Positions 1-7,450 of a DNA stretch of 10,057 bases are shown in pieces. The stretch's first letter is position 1, and each line of letters starts with the position of its first letter. The DNA is from an uncultured Bacteroidales bacterium. Its GTDB lineage: Bacteria; Bacteroidota; Bacteroidia; Bacteroidales; F082. The stretch is taken from contig CALGBV010000201.1 in the NCBI GenBank assembly GCA_937884015.1, forward strand, positions 1 to 10,057. The letters are read 5' to 3'. The notes below the pieces were generated by a model. The model ran no database searches and had not been told where the DNA came from. It saw only the letters and a list, made by a program, of their open reading frames with translations. Made by a program: the position numbers and the translations under genes.

Positions 1-359
1 TCCGTGAGACCTCCAACATCTACGACGGATCGAACCGCACTGCCGACATGGCCATTCAGAATGTCATCGGCGACGGATTCCGTGGCGCTACCTGGGTGAG
101 CATCCATAATGGCGGTGGCGTTGGTTGGGGCGAAGTCATCAATGGCGGTTTCGGTATGGTGCTCGATGGTTCTGCCGATGCTGACCGTCGTCTGCACAGC
201 ATGCTGCATTGGGATGTCAACAACGGCATCGCACGCCGCAACTGGGCACGCAACGAAGGTGCAACATTCGCCATTAAGCGTGCCATGGAAGCCGAACCGA
301 AACTCAAAGTCACGCTGCCTAATTTGGTGGAAGACGAGATTTTGGAAGGTTTGTTCTGA
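1..359 (+). CDS. hutU: Urocanate hydratase, C-terminal part (5' end outside window)
   Basis: Urocanate hydratase (urocanase) converts urocanate to 4-imidazolone-5-propionate with tightly bound NAD+, the second step of cytoplasmic histidine degradation. The reading frame is already open at base 3 and runs 118 residues to TGA at 357-359. The Gly-rich stretch WVSIHNGGGVGWGEVINGG and the following LDGS correspond to the conserved C-terminal part of the family (WVSxHxGGGVGxG in other urocanases). The ending LPNLVEDEILEGLF resembles the Bacteroidota form. The family is usually about 550-680 residues, so roughly four fifths lies upstream. A strong terminator starts 44 bases after the stop and no other hut gene follows on this side, so hutU is last in its transcript. 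The identification rests on recalled family motifs; I am confident of it. Confidence 0.93.
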   Translation, partial: RETSNIYDGSNRTADMAIQNVIGDGFRGATWVSIHNGGGVGWGEVINGGFGMVLDGSADADRRLHSMLHWDVNNGIARRNWARNEGATFAIKRAMEAEPKLKVTLPNLVEDEILEGLF

Positions 360-371
360 GTGAAATGTTGA

Positions 372-388
372 TAGAGACCTCGTCTCTA
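372..388. other. Small inverted repeat (hairpin) after hutU
   Basis: TAGAGAC and GTCTCTA form a perfect 7-bp stem around a 3-nt CTC loop, 12 bases after the hutU stop. No T-run follows directly, so it is not itself a terminator. It may protect the 3' end of the mRNA or simply be chance; no function is shown. Confidence 0.45.
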
Positions 389-403
389 CAAGACAAAATA
401 TTG

Positions 404-439
404 GAAGTGCTCTAGAAATGGAGAGCACTTCTTTTTTTT
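404..439 (+). terminator. Rho-independent terminator of hutU
   Basis: GAAGTGCTCT (404-413) pairs perfectly with AGAGCACTTC (422-431), a 10-bp stem with an 8-nt loop, followed at once by eight T (432-439). This is a textbook intrinsic terminator and it ends the hutU transcript. Confidence 0.93.
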
Positions 440-702
440 GCCTCAATTCAGTGCGTTATGGAAAAGGAATCGGAGAACCCTGGTCATGGCCTGAATCGTA
501 ACAAAACTTTAATTTTTCCATTATTTTCCCATAGTTTATCCATAGTTCATCCATTATATGATGGTTTTCTATGTGTTAATAATCGTTAAATTATGTATGA
601 ATTTGGGCTTTGGTATAGTCTGGTTTGCTCGGAGAATAGGCCAGGAATTGGTCTCGTTAAGACGAGCATCTCTCTTGTTGGTGAATTTCGATACGATGTT
701 TA
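440..702. other. Intergenic stretch without a supported gene
   Basis: Between the hutU terminator and the protease promoter I see no convincing gene. An ATG at 458 opens 43 codons, but it has no recognisable family or ribosome binding site. The stretch is AT-rich in its middle, contains the 11-bp phased units listed separately (518-561), and has a weak inverted repeat (CTCGT 653-657 with ACGAG 662-666). Its length leaves room for upstream regulatory sites of the protease gene. Confidence 0.6.
518..561. repeat. Four 11-bp phased CCAT units
   Basis: CCAT recurs at exactly 518, 529, 540 and 551. The units are CCATTATTTTC, CCATAGTTTAT, CCATAGTTCAT and CCATTATATGA. The middle two differ at one base; the outer two are looser. 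An 11-bp period is close to one helical turn, so equivalent bases face the same side of the DNA. This could be a bent segment or a set of weak operator sites upstream of the protease promoter, or an eroded microrepeat. Confidence 0.5.
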
Positions 703-728
703 TTGTAAAAGAAAACAACTTATCTTTG
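703..728 (+). promoter_or_regulatory. Bacteroidota-type promoter for the C10 protease gene
   Basis: TATCTTTG at 721-728 matches the Bacteroidota -7 consensus TAnnTTTG exactly, and TTG at 703-705 sits where the -33 element is expected. The start codon is 39 bases downstream of TATCTTTG, in an A/T-rich leader without a clear Shine-Dalgarno sequence, as is common in this phylum. Confidence 0.75.
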
Positions 729-766
729 CAAAATTAATGTATTGATAATTTTTAAATTGATATTAA

Positions 767-3700
767 ATGAGGAAGTCATTACTTATCTTATTGCAAATCA
801 TTATGTTTGCAATGCCACTGTTTGCGGAACGTGTTGATGAGAAAACGGCGCAAAAGGCGGCTGAGACATTTTTGAAATCGAAAATGCAGGGTAAAACGGA
901 TTTGAAATTAACTCCAATTGCCTACGCTAACCGTGCAGATTTCAGTAATTTTTATGTTTTTGGCGGCGAAAACTGTTTCGTCATCGTTTCGGCCGACGAT
1001 TGCGTGAAGCCGATTTTGGGCTATTCCGATGAAAATCCTTTTGGGACGGATGCCATGCCTGAAAATGCATACGGCTGGTTGAAAGGGTATGATGAGCAAA
1101 TTCAGTTCGCTATAGATAACCAAATTAAAGCATCGTCTGATGTTCAAATCAAGTGGCAAAATCTGAAAGCTGGCATCGTTTCGCAGGAAAAGTCGACTAA
1201 TTCGATTTCTCCATTGCTTCAGACGAAATGGAATCAGGGTTCTCCTTTCAATGCTTTATGTCCTTCGGGTACTGTGACAGGCTGTGTGGCGACGGCAATG
1301 GCACAGGTGATGAAATATTGGAATTATCCATCACATGGTGTCGGTAGTCATTCGTATTCGTGGAACGGTCGGACTTTGAGTGCTGACTTCGGCAATACTT
1401 CTTATGATTGGGATAATATGAAGGGAACATATTCTTCATATACTAATGATGAAAAGCTGGCTGTTGCAACATTGATGTATCATTGCGGTGTGTCGGTGGA
1501 TATGAATTATGGACCAATTTCGACAGGAGGCAGCTCGGCTTCTACGTCTGCAGTGGTGGATGCTTTGGTGTCTTATTTTAATTATAAGTCTACGGCAAGG
1601 TATGAAGAACGTGGAAATTATAGTGATGAAACATGGATTCAAATGTTGATAGATGAGTTGTCGGCTGGAAGGCCTGTTCAATATAGGGGAAGCGATGCTG
1701 ATGGCGGAGGCCATTCTTTTGTCTGTGAAGGGTATGATACGGGTGACCGATTCTACTTTAATTGGGGTTGGGGAGGAAACTACGATGGTGCTTTTTCAAT
1801 AGATGCTATGAATCCAGGAACTGGAGGAATTGGCTCGGGTAGTGGCGTATATACTGTGAATCAAGGTGCTATATTTGGCGTTGAGCCTAACGAGGATGTG
1901 CCTGCACCAACGAATTTGACAGCAACTTTGAATGACCACGATGTGACCTTGAATTGGACTACAGCCGAGAATGTCGTTTCGTATAATGTCTATAGAGATG
2001 GAATACAAATCGCAAATGTGCAGACGGTCAATTATGTAGATGAAAATGTTTTTCCAGGCAATCATAATTATTTTGTCAGAAGCGTTAATGGAAACGGGGC
2101 GTTGTCGCTGACATCAAACACGGTTTCTGTCATTATTGAGTTTGACCAACCTGTTATTGATGATTTGGCCGGGCAAATTTCTAATCAGGGAGTTGAACTT
2201 TCTTGGACTGAACCTGATTGGGTTTATCCGGAAATGCCTTCGCATACATTAACCTATGGTGATGCTACATCTCAAGGAGGTTCTTTTGGGTATGGGGAAG
2301 GTACTCCTAATCAGCTGTGCTGGGTTCATAAGTATTTGAAGGAAAATTTGTCTTCGATGGTTGGAAAAAAAGTTTATAAAGTGTCTTTCAAGGCATGTTG
2401 TTTGGGCAATTATAGATTGGTTGTTTATAAAGGAGAGACTGCGAAACCAAATAATCCAATTTATTTGCAAGATTTTTGTATAGCGGTAATTGGTGAGAAT
2501 GAAGTTGTTTTGGATAATCCGATAGAGATTGATGATAACAGTCTTTGGGTCGGTTTTGTTGATGTTGATAAAAATGCATATCCCGCTGCTGCCATTGTAA
2601 ATACAGCATCTTCTAATTATGGTAACTATTATTCGTCGGCGTCTTCTTCATCATGGCATCAATATGATGGGGTATCATGGCTTATCAATACTTACGTCAC
2701 CGATGGCACTTACACCTACAATCTGTACCGTGATGATGTGAAAATCGCTGATGCCTTGACGGAAACCAGTTATGTTGACAATCAAATGGCAAATGATGCT
2801 GCCAACGTTTACACAATCAAGACAAATTATTATGGCGGCGAAACGGAACCTTCCAACAAGGTCGGTTTTGCCAAAGGATCCGTTACTGTTCAAGATTTGT
2901 CGCTTTCTGCAACCGATAAAGTAACGGTTTCTAAAAACGCTTCCTTAACCGTGAACGGCAATCTTGTGAACCAGAATGCAGGCAGTCTCATCCTCGAAGA
3001 CAACGCCCAACTCATCCACAACAATTCGGGCGTTCAGGCCACGGTGCAGAAAAGCATTACAGGCTATGGCTCAGGAAATGGTAACTGGTATCTTGTTGCT
3101 TCCCCGTTTGTCGGAAACATGGCCGCAACTCCTTTGACAATAGGTGAATACGATTTGTATTCCTATGATGAACCGACTCATTATTGGATGAACAGTAAGG
3201 ATTCAAGTTCAGACTTTAATACGCTCACAAACGGAACGGGTTATCTATATGCAAACGAAGCTGACAAACAGGTGAATTTGTCAGGCGAATTGCAGTCGAG
3301 CAGCAGCCATGTTGATGTTACGCTGAGTTATACAACTTCACAAGATAAACTTAGAGGCTTCAATTTGGTCGGCAATCCGTTCCCATGTAAGGCAACGCTT
3401 ATGGGTGATAATATTGCAGCTGATTTCTATGTGATGAGTGATGGCCGTGACGAACTTGTGATGTCTCAAGGTATAGTTGTTAATCCTTATGAAGGCATTT
3501 TTGTGGAAGCCACTTCTTCTGAAGGAAGCGTTGCAAAGTTTTATAGATGGAATCCTAATTACAGAGGTGACGAATCTTCAACATCTTTCGACATCACCGT
3601 CAACGAAGGCCGCAGCGAAATCGACCGTGCCCGCGTGCGTTTCGGCGATGGCCAAGGCCTTGACAAATTTAGCATGAATGATAATTCGGCAAGGATTTAC

Positions 3701-4207
3701 ATTCCGATTGATAAACAGGACTATGCTTCTGTTTATGTGTCAGGTTGGAACGTGCTGCCGCTGAATTTCAAACCTGCCCATAATGGAACATACACCTTGA
3801 ATTTCGATTTGGCAAACGTGGATTTGGCATACTTGCATCTGATTGACAACCTGACGGGTGCCGATGTGGATTTGATGGCCGCCGCCGCTTCGACAAGTTC
3901 AGCGAGCTACTCATTTGATGCAAAAAAGACGGATTACGTATCACGTTTCAAACTGGTGTTTGCCGAAAAACAGCAATCAGACGAAACCGATGATTCCGAT
4001 TTTATGTATTTTGCTGATGGACAGATGTTTGTTTTCGGTGCGGAAGAGAATAGCGTTATTCAAATCGTTGATGCCACAGGCCGCATAGTTTTGAATGAAA
4101 ATGTGAATGGTTTTGTCAATAAATCTCTTTCGCTCAAGCCGGGCATTTATGTCGCCCGCATGATTTGCGGCGGTGCGGTGAAAACGCAGAAATTCGTTGC
4201 GGAATAA
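767..4207 (+). CDS. Secreted multidomain C10 family cysteine protease (streptopain/interpain-like)
   Basis: A 1146-residue secreted protease. Residues 1-20 form a signal peptide ending LFA. Residues ~21-145 resemble the C10 propeptide/inhibitor region (FVIVSADDCVKPILGYS at 71-87). The papain-like domain spans ~146-375: catalytic Cys173 in TGCVATAMAQVMKYWNYP, His316 in GGGHSFVCEGY, and FNWGWGG at 331-337, as in SpeB and interpain A. Then follow a fibronectin III-like domain (~378-455) and a second one that begins at ~462 and resumes at ~648, apparently split by a ~160-residue insert. A Bacteroidota surface module (~705-960, with FNLVGNPFP) comes next. The C-terminus (~1078-1146; VDATGRIVLNE, LKPGIYVARM, KTQKFVAE) resembles a type A T9SS sorting tail, implying export to the surface. 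Expected activity is extracellular protein cleavage after propeptide removal. It has its own promoter and is probably monocistronic. Fold and catalytic residues are clear; substrate is unknown. Confidence 0.93.
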   Translation: MRKSLLILLQIIMFAMPLFAERVDEKTAQKAAETFLKSKMQGKTDLKLTPIAYANRADFSNFYVFGGENCFVIVSADDCVKPILGYSDENPFGTDAMPENAYGWLKGYDEQIQFAIDNQIKASSDVQIKWQNLKAGIVSQEKSTNSISPLLQTKWNQGSPFNALCPSGTVTGCVATAMAQVMKYWNYPSHGVGSHSYSWNGRTLSADFGNTSYDWDNMKGTYSSYTNDEKLAVATLMYHCGVSVDMNYGPISTGGSSASTSAVVDALVSYFNYKSTARYEERGNYSDETWIQMLIDELSAGRPVQYRGSDADGGGHSFVCEGYDTGDRFYFNWGWGGNYDGAFSIDAMNPGTGGIGSGSGVYTVNQGAIFGVEPNEDVPAPTNLTATLNDHDVTLNWTTAENVVSYNVYRDGIQIANVQTVNYVDENVFPGNHNYFVRSVNGNGALSLTSNTVSVIIEFDQPVIDDLAGQISNQGVELSWTEPDWVYPEMPSHTLTYGDATSQGGSFGYGEGTPNQLCWVHKYLKENLSSMVGKKVYKVSFKACCLGNYRLVVYKGETAKPNNPIYLQDFCIAVIGENEVVLDNPIEIDDNSLWVGFVDVDKNAYPAAAIVNTASSNYGNYYSSASSSSWHQYDGVSWLINTYVTDGTYTYNLYRDDVKIADALTETSYVDNQMANDAANVYTIKTNYYGGETEPSNKVGFAKGSVTVQDLSLSATDKVTVSKNASLTVNGNLVNQNAGSLILEDNAQLIHNNSGVQATVQKSITGYGSGNGNWYLVASPFVGNMAATPLTIGEYDLYSYDEPTHYWMNSKDSSSDFNTLTNGTGYLYANEADKQVNLSGELQSSSSHVDVTLSYTTSQDKLRGFNLVGNPFPCKATLMGDNIAADFYVMSDGRDELVMSQGIVVNPYEGIFVEATSSEGSVAKFYRWNPNYRGDESSTSFDITVNEGRSEIDRARVRFGDGQGLDKFSMNDNSARIYIPIDKQDYASVYVSGWNVLPLNFKPAHNGTYTLNFDLANVDLAYLHLIDNLTGADVDLMAAAASTSSASYSFDAKKTDYVSRFKLVFAEKQQSDETDDSDFMYFADGQMFVFGAEENSVIQIVDATGRIVLNENVNGFVNKSLSLKPGIYVARMICGGAVKTQKFVAE

Positions 4208-4221
4208 AGCATTCATGGTTG

Positions 4222-4255
4222 ACTTTGGCAGGTAAAATAAATTTGTCTCCAAAGT
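4222..4255 (+). terminator. Weak hairpin downstream of protease gene
   Basis: ACTTTGG (4222-4228) pairs with CCAAAGT (4249-4255), a 7-bp stem with a 20-nt loop, 15 bases after the protease stop. No proper T-run follows, so if it terminates transcription it is weak. It could equally be an RNA-stabilising hairpin. Confidence 0.25.
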
Positions 4256-4277
4256 TTCTAAATTCAATAAAAAGTGC

Positions 4278-4285
4278 GAACTTTG
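4278..4285 (+). promoter_or_regulatory. Possible -7 promoter element for the carboxyltransferase gene
   Basis: GAACTTTG followed by CAG resembles the TAnnTTTG element with one mismatch (G for the first T) and lies 70 bases before the start codon at 4356. I see no good -33 TTTG at the usual distance, so this is only a candidate. The leader between it and the ATG holds a small GAAAC/GTTTC inverted repeat (4294-4309). Confidence 0.35.
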
Positions 4286-4355
4286 CAGTCCAAGAAACGT
4301 TAGTGTTTCGGCGGACGCATAGTTCGCTTTTGTATGAATTATTAAAACATTAGAT

Positions 4356-6125
4356 ATGAGTAAGAAAGAAGTAAAATTTAGTCTGGTTTACCGCGACATG
4401 TGGCAGTCATCGGGAAAGTATGTGCCACGAAAGGATCAGTTGGAAAAGGTAGCCCCTTTGATTATTGAAATGGGTTGCTTCGACCGTGTCGAGACCAATG
4501 GCGGTGCTGCCGAGCAGGTCAATCTGCTTTATGGCGAAAATCCTAATCCGTCGGTGCGCGCTTTCACGGCGGCATTGCACAAAGGCGGCATCGAGTGCCA
4601 CATGCTCGACCGTGCCTTGAATGCCTTGCGCATGAATCCGGTTCCGGCCGATGTGCGCAAACTTATGTATAAGGTGAAGAAAGCCCAGGGCGTCGACATC
4701 ACCCGTATTTTCTGCGGCTTGAACGATGTGCGCAACATTATCCCATCTATCAAATGGGCTAACGAAGCCGGCATGATTTCGCAAGCTGCCATGAGCATTA
4801 CTTATTCGCAAGTGCATACTGCCGAATATTATATCGATATGGCCGAAAAACTGATTGCTGCCGGTGCTAAGGAGATCGCTCTGAAAGATATGGCTGGCGT
4901 TGGCCGTCCTGTCTCTTTGGGCAAAATCGTTGCTGCCATCAAGACAAAGCATCCTGAAGTGAAGGTGCAGTATCACGGTCACACGGGTCCAGGCCTTTCG
5001 ATGGCTTCTGTCCTTGAAGTGTGCAAGGCTGGCTGCGATTATATCGATGTGGCTATGGAACCGCTGTCGTGGGGCACGGTCCATCCGGATGTCATTTCCG
5101 TTCAGGCCATGTTGAAAGATGCTGGTTTCCTCGTCAAGGACATCAACATGAAGGCTTACATGGAAACCCGTTCCATGACCCAAAGCTTCATCGATGATTT
5201 CCTCGGCTACTGGATTGACCCACGCAACCGTTACCTCAACTCGCTGCTCGTAGGTTGCGGTCTGCCAGGTGGCATGATGGGCTCTTTGATGGCCGACCTG
5301 AAAGGCGTTCACGCTGCCATCAACATGAATAATAAGAAAAACGGCAAGCCAGAATTGAGCGAAGACGAACTTCTCGTGGAACTCTTCAACGAAGTGCAGA
5401 ACATTTGGCCTAAACTGGGCAATCCGCCTTTGGTGACTCCGTTCAGCCAATACACAAAGAATATTGCCTTGATGAATCTTTATGCCTTGAGCATGGGCCA
5501 GCCTCGCTACGAGACTTCCATCGACCCTGCCGCTTGGAACATGATTCTCGGCAAGGCCGGTAATTTGCCGGGCAAGCTTGACAAGGAAATCGTTGATTTG
5601 GCCAAGAAGAAAGGCTTTGAGTTCTTCACGGGCAATCCGCAAGACAACTATCCTGACGAACTCCCACGTTTCATCAAGGAGATGAAGGAAAACGGCTGGG
5701 ACCGTGGTCAGGACGATGAAGAACTGTTCGAATTTGCCATGCACGAAAAGCAATACCGCGAATACAAATCGGGCGAAGCCAAGCGCCGTTTCAATCAGGA
5801 ACTGGAAGCCAAGATGAAGGAAAAGATGGAAAAGGCAGGCGGCGACGTGAAGATTCCGGATTTGCGTGCCTTGCGTCATCCGAATGCCGAGCCAGTCATT
5901 GCTCCTGTCAGCGGCACCATGCTTTGGGACGTCGACTTTGAATACAAGGCTTGTGCACCAGCTCCGGGCAAGGTCTACAAGGAAGGCGATTTCCTCTGCG
6001 CCATCGACAGCGAACATGGTCTGGAACCAGTTTATGCTTTGTGGCCAGGCAAAATAGTGGAAGCCACCGCCGAGCAAGGCAAACGCGTGCAGAAAGGTGA
6101 CACCATTGCATTCATTGAGAAATAA
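4356..6125 (+). CDS. oadA: Oxaloacetate decarboxylase alpha / pyruvate carboxylase subunit B-type carboxyltransferase
   Basis: A cytoplasmic 589-residue carboxyltransferase that moves CO2 between carboxybiotin and pyruvate/oxaloacetate. The N-terminal TIM-barrel domain (~5-290) carries YRDMWQSSGKY, with Asp14 as the expected metal ligand; Lys177 in ALKDMAG, the expected carbamylated lysine; and His207/His209 in YHGHTGPG, the other ligands. The conserved PYC_OADA-type region spans ~295-480, followed by a charged helix (~475-495). The C-terminus (~513-589) has a biotinyl-domain outline (VIAPVSGTM, GKVYKEGDFLCAI, GKRVQKGDTIAFIEK), but the tip where AMKM should lie reads DSEHG. By alignment His554 replaces the biotin lysine. 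A separate biotin carrier protein is therefore probably needed. No oadB, oadG, carrier or biotin carboxylase gene is adjacent. Oxaloacetate decarboxylation, pyruvate carboxylation and transcarboxylation cannot be told apart here. Confidence 0.88.
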   Translation: MSKKEVKFSLVYRDMWQSSGKYVPRKDQLEKVAPLIIEMGCFDRVETNGGAAEQVNLLYGENPNPSVRAFTAALHKGGIECHMLDRALNALRMNPVPADVRKLMYKVKKAQGVDITRIFCGLNDVRNIIPSIKWANEAGMISQAAMSITYSQVHTAEYYIDMAEKLIAAGAKEIALKDMAGVGRPVSLGKIVAAIKTKHPEVKVQYHGHTGPGLSMASVLEVCKAGCDYIDVAMEPLSWGTVHPDVISVQAMLKDAGFLVKDINMKAYMETRSMTQSFIDDFLGYWIDPRNRYLNSLLVGCGLPGGMMGSLMADLKGVHAAINMNNKKNGKPELSEDELLVELFNEVQNIWPKLGNPPLVTPFSQYTKNIALMNLYALSMGQPRYETSIDPAAWNMILGKAGNLPGKLDKEIVDLAKKKGFEFFTGNPQDNYPDELPRFIKEMKENGWDRGQDDEELFEFAMHEKQYREYKSGEAKRRFNQELEAKMKEKMEKAGGDVKIPDLRALRHPNAEPVIAPVSGTMLWDVDFEYKACAPAPGKVYKEGDFLCAIDSEHGLEPVYALWPGKIVEATAEQGKRVQKGDTIAFIEK

Positions 6126-6142
6126 TGGAGATAAAGTGAAGG

Positions 6143-6173
6143 CTTAGCATCTTCTCAAGTGTGTCTTTTTTTT
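6143..6173 (+). terminator. Probable terminator after the carboxyltransferase gene
   Basis: CTTAG (6143-6147) can pair with CTCAAG (6154-6159) with one bulged C, and a run of eight T lies at 6166-6173. The stem is short and separated from the T-run by six bases, so the call rests mainly on the T-run and its position just after the stop. Confidence 0.35.
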
Positions 6174-6200
6174 GGCATGGATATTGTAATGGTATTTCGG
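6171..6200 (+). promoter_or_regulatory. Weak promoter candidate for the first beta-barrel gene
   Basis: TTTG at 6171-6174 followed 18 bases later by TATTTCGG (6193-6200) gives the right spacing, but the second element matches TAnnTTTG poorly. Nothing better is visible before the start at 6256, so the real promoter may lie elsewhere in 6174-6250. Confidence 0.25.
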
Positions 6201-6255
6201 TTGTAAATATAGAAAACTCAAATAAACACAATTATTAATTTAAACAAAACGCAAA

Positions 6256-6762
6256 ATGAAAAAGTTATTTTTGACTCTCGTCATTGCCTTCGCAGGCATC
6301 CTTTCAGCAAACGCACAAGTTTGGATTGGTGGATCAGCTAGTGCCGTTGCTAACGAACATCACAAGGGTTTCGCTGTTGCTCCAGAAATCGGTTACAGCT
6401 TCCCTAACACCAAGTGGACGGTAGCAGTTGCTGCTAATTACGCTTACGACAATTACGATGCCTTCCTTGGCGAAGTTGATGTCAACAATTTCATCCTCTC
6501 ACCATACGTCCGTTACAGCGTATGCAACATTGAAAAATTCGCTATGTTCTTGGATTTGACTGGCGATTTTGGTCTGAGTGGTCACGATGGTTACAGAGTT
6601 GGTCTGCAGCCTGGTATCGCCTGGATGCCTACTAAGCATTGGACAGCAGCATTCCGCTTTGCTTTCATCGGTTACAACAAGTGCGGTTTTTATGGCGAAG
6701 ATGGTTTCAATATGACCTTCGCTACAAGCGCTCCTGCATTCGGTTTGTATTACAACTTCTAA
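6256..6762 (+). CDS. Small outer-membrane beta-barrel protein (paralogue 1)
   Basis: A 168-residue protein. Residues 1-20 are a signal peptide ending SANA before Gln21 (ANA|Q cleavage). The rest alternates aromatic and polar residues as in transmembrane beta-strands, with APEIGYSF (~42-49), LSPYVRYS, FLDLTGDFG, GLQPGIAWMP and HWTAAFRFAF blocks. It ends GLYYNF; a terminal Phe is the usual signal for insertion by the BAM machinery. Size and pattern fit the eight-stranded OmpX/OmpW-like OMP_b-brl families common in Bacteroidota; function within them is generally unknown. A closely similar paralogue follows at 6917-7429, and a strong terminator separates them, so each is probably its own transcript. 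The start ATG gives a perfect signal peptide and lies in an A-rich leader. Confidence 0.85.
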   Translation: MKKLFLTLVIAFAGILSANAQVWIGGSASAVANEHHKGFAVAPEIGYSFPNTKWTVAVAANYAYDNYDAFLGEVDVNNFILSPYVRYSVCNIEKFAMFLDLTGDFGLSGHDGYRVGLQPGIAWMPTKHWTAAFRFAFIGYNKCGFYGEDGFNMTFATSAPAFGLYYNF

Positions 6763-6785
6763 GTCATAATACGATAACAAATCAC

Positions 6786-6815
6786 AAAGCCTGTCTTCGG
6801 ACGGGCTTTTTTTTT
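6786..6815 (+). terminator. Strong terminator with UUCG tetraloop
   Basis: AAAGCCTGTC (6786-6795) pairs with GACGGGCTTT (6800-6809) through one G-U pair, closed by the very stable cUUCGg tetraloop, and is followed by nine T (6807-6815, the first three also in the stem). It ends the transcript of the first beta-barrel gene. Confidence 0.94.
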
Positions 6816-6916
6816 GTGCCTTTTTGCGAACAAGTTGCGGCACGGTTTGTTATCTCATCAAAAGAGGATGCCGAAAATCTTACAGAGTAGGCAAAATGAC
6901 TAACAACCAAAATAAT

Positions 6917-7429
6917 ATGAAAAGATTACTTTTAGTGATGGCCTTTGCATTCGCGGGAGCGTTTGCGGCCAATGCCCAGTGTTGGATGGGCGGAAACATG
7001 AGTTTCTGGTACAATGATGGCAGCACGAAATTCAGCATTGCGCCTGAAATCGGTTACAGTTTTCATGACAATCCTGTGAGTCTGGCGACAGGCTTCGGAT
7101 ATCATTACCACAATTATGAAAACGATTTGGGCAACCTCGTGACGACGCACACTTTCGTGCTAAGCCCATACGTGCGTTGCAATCTGGCCTATGTCGACCA
7201 ATTCGCCTTTTTCCTTGATGGCGGTGCCGATATGGCTTTCCTCAATGATGGCATGGCATGGCGTGCAGGTCTGAGACCTGGCGTGGCTTTTTCGCCCACA
7301 GGCCATTGGACTGCCGTTGCCCACATGGGTTTCCTCGGCTTTGACGATGGAAAGTATTTCGGTGAAAAAGGCTTCAGCATGGATTTCAGCGCCGCTGTGA
7401 TGAGCTTGGGATTATACTATAACTTCTAA
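6917..7429 (+). CDS. Small outer-membrane beta-barrel protein (paralogue 2)
   Basis: A 170-residue paralogue of the preceding gene product. I chose the ATG at 6917 because it yields the matching signal peptide (MKRLLLVMAFAFAG ending ANA|Q21). The same frame is open further upstream, to an ATG at 6896 and another at 6824, but those would put unrelated residues before the signal. Shared blocks with paralogue 1 include APEIGYSF, LSPYVR, FLD, GLxPG, HWTA and the terminal LGLYYNF/FGLYYNF with C-terminal Phe for BAM-dependent insertion. Loops between the strands differ, as expected for surface-exposed parts. It has its own terminator 22 bases after the stop. I do not know the ligand; a small structural or adhesin-like barrel is the safest reading. 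Confidence 0.83.
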   Translation: MKRLLLVMAFAFAGAFAANAQCWMGGNMSFWYNDGSTKFSIAPEIGYSFHDNPVSLATGFGYHYHNYENDLGNLVTTHTFVLSPYVRCNLAYVDQFAFFLDGGADMAFLNDGMAWRAGLRPGVAFSPTGHWTAVAHMGFLGFDDGKYFGEKGFSMDFSAAVMSLGLYYNF

Positions 7430-7450
7430 AGATTTGTGTTTTGTTGAGAG

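Noticed and set aside
458..589. 43-codon open frame starting MEKESENPGHG in the gap after hutU
   Set aside because: No ribosome binding site, no promoter, no recognisable family, and its second half falls in the AT-rich CCAT units.
653..666. CTCGT/ACGAG hairpin before the protease promoter as a terminator or operator
   Set aside because: Only five base pairs, no T-run and no repetition elsewhere.
3977..4267. Minus-strand frame overlapping the end of the protease gene
   Set aside because: Complement of the sorting-tail coding sequence; no independent support.
4407..6077. 556-codon open frame on the minus strand opposite the carboxyltransferase gene
   Set aside because: It is a by-product of codon bias in the plus-strand gene. 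The translation has no domain logic, while the plus strand has clear catalytic motifs over the same bases.
6824..6916. Longer start for the second beta-barrel protein
   Set aside because: The extra 31 residues are unlike any signal or barrel sequence; the ATG at 6917 gives a signal peptide matching the paralogue.
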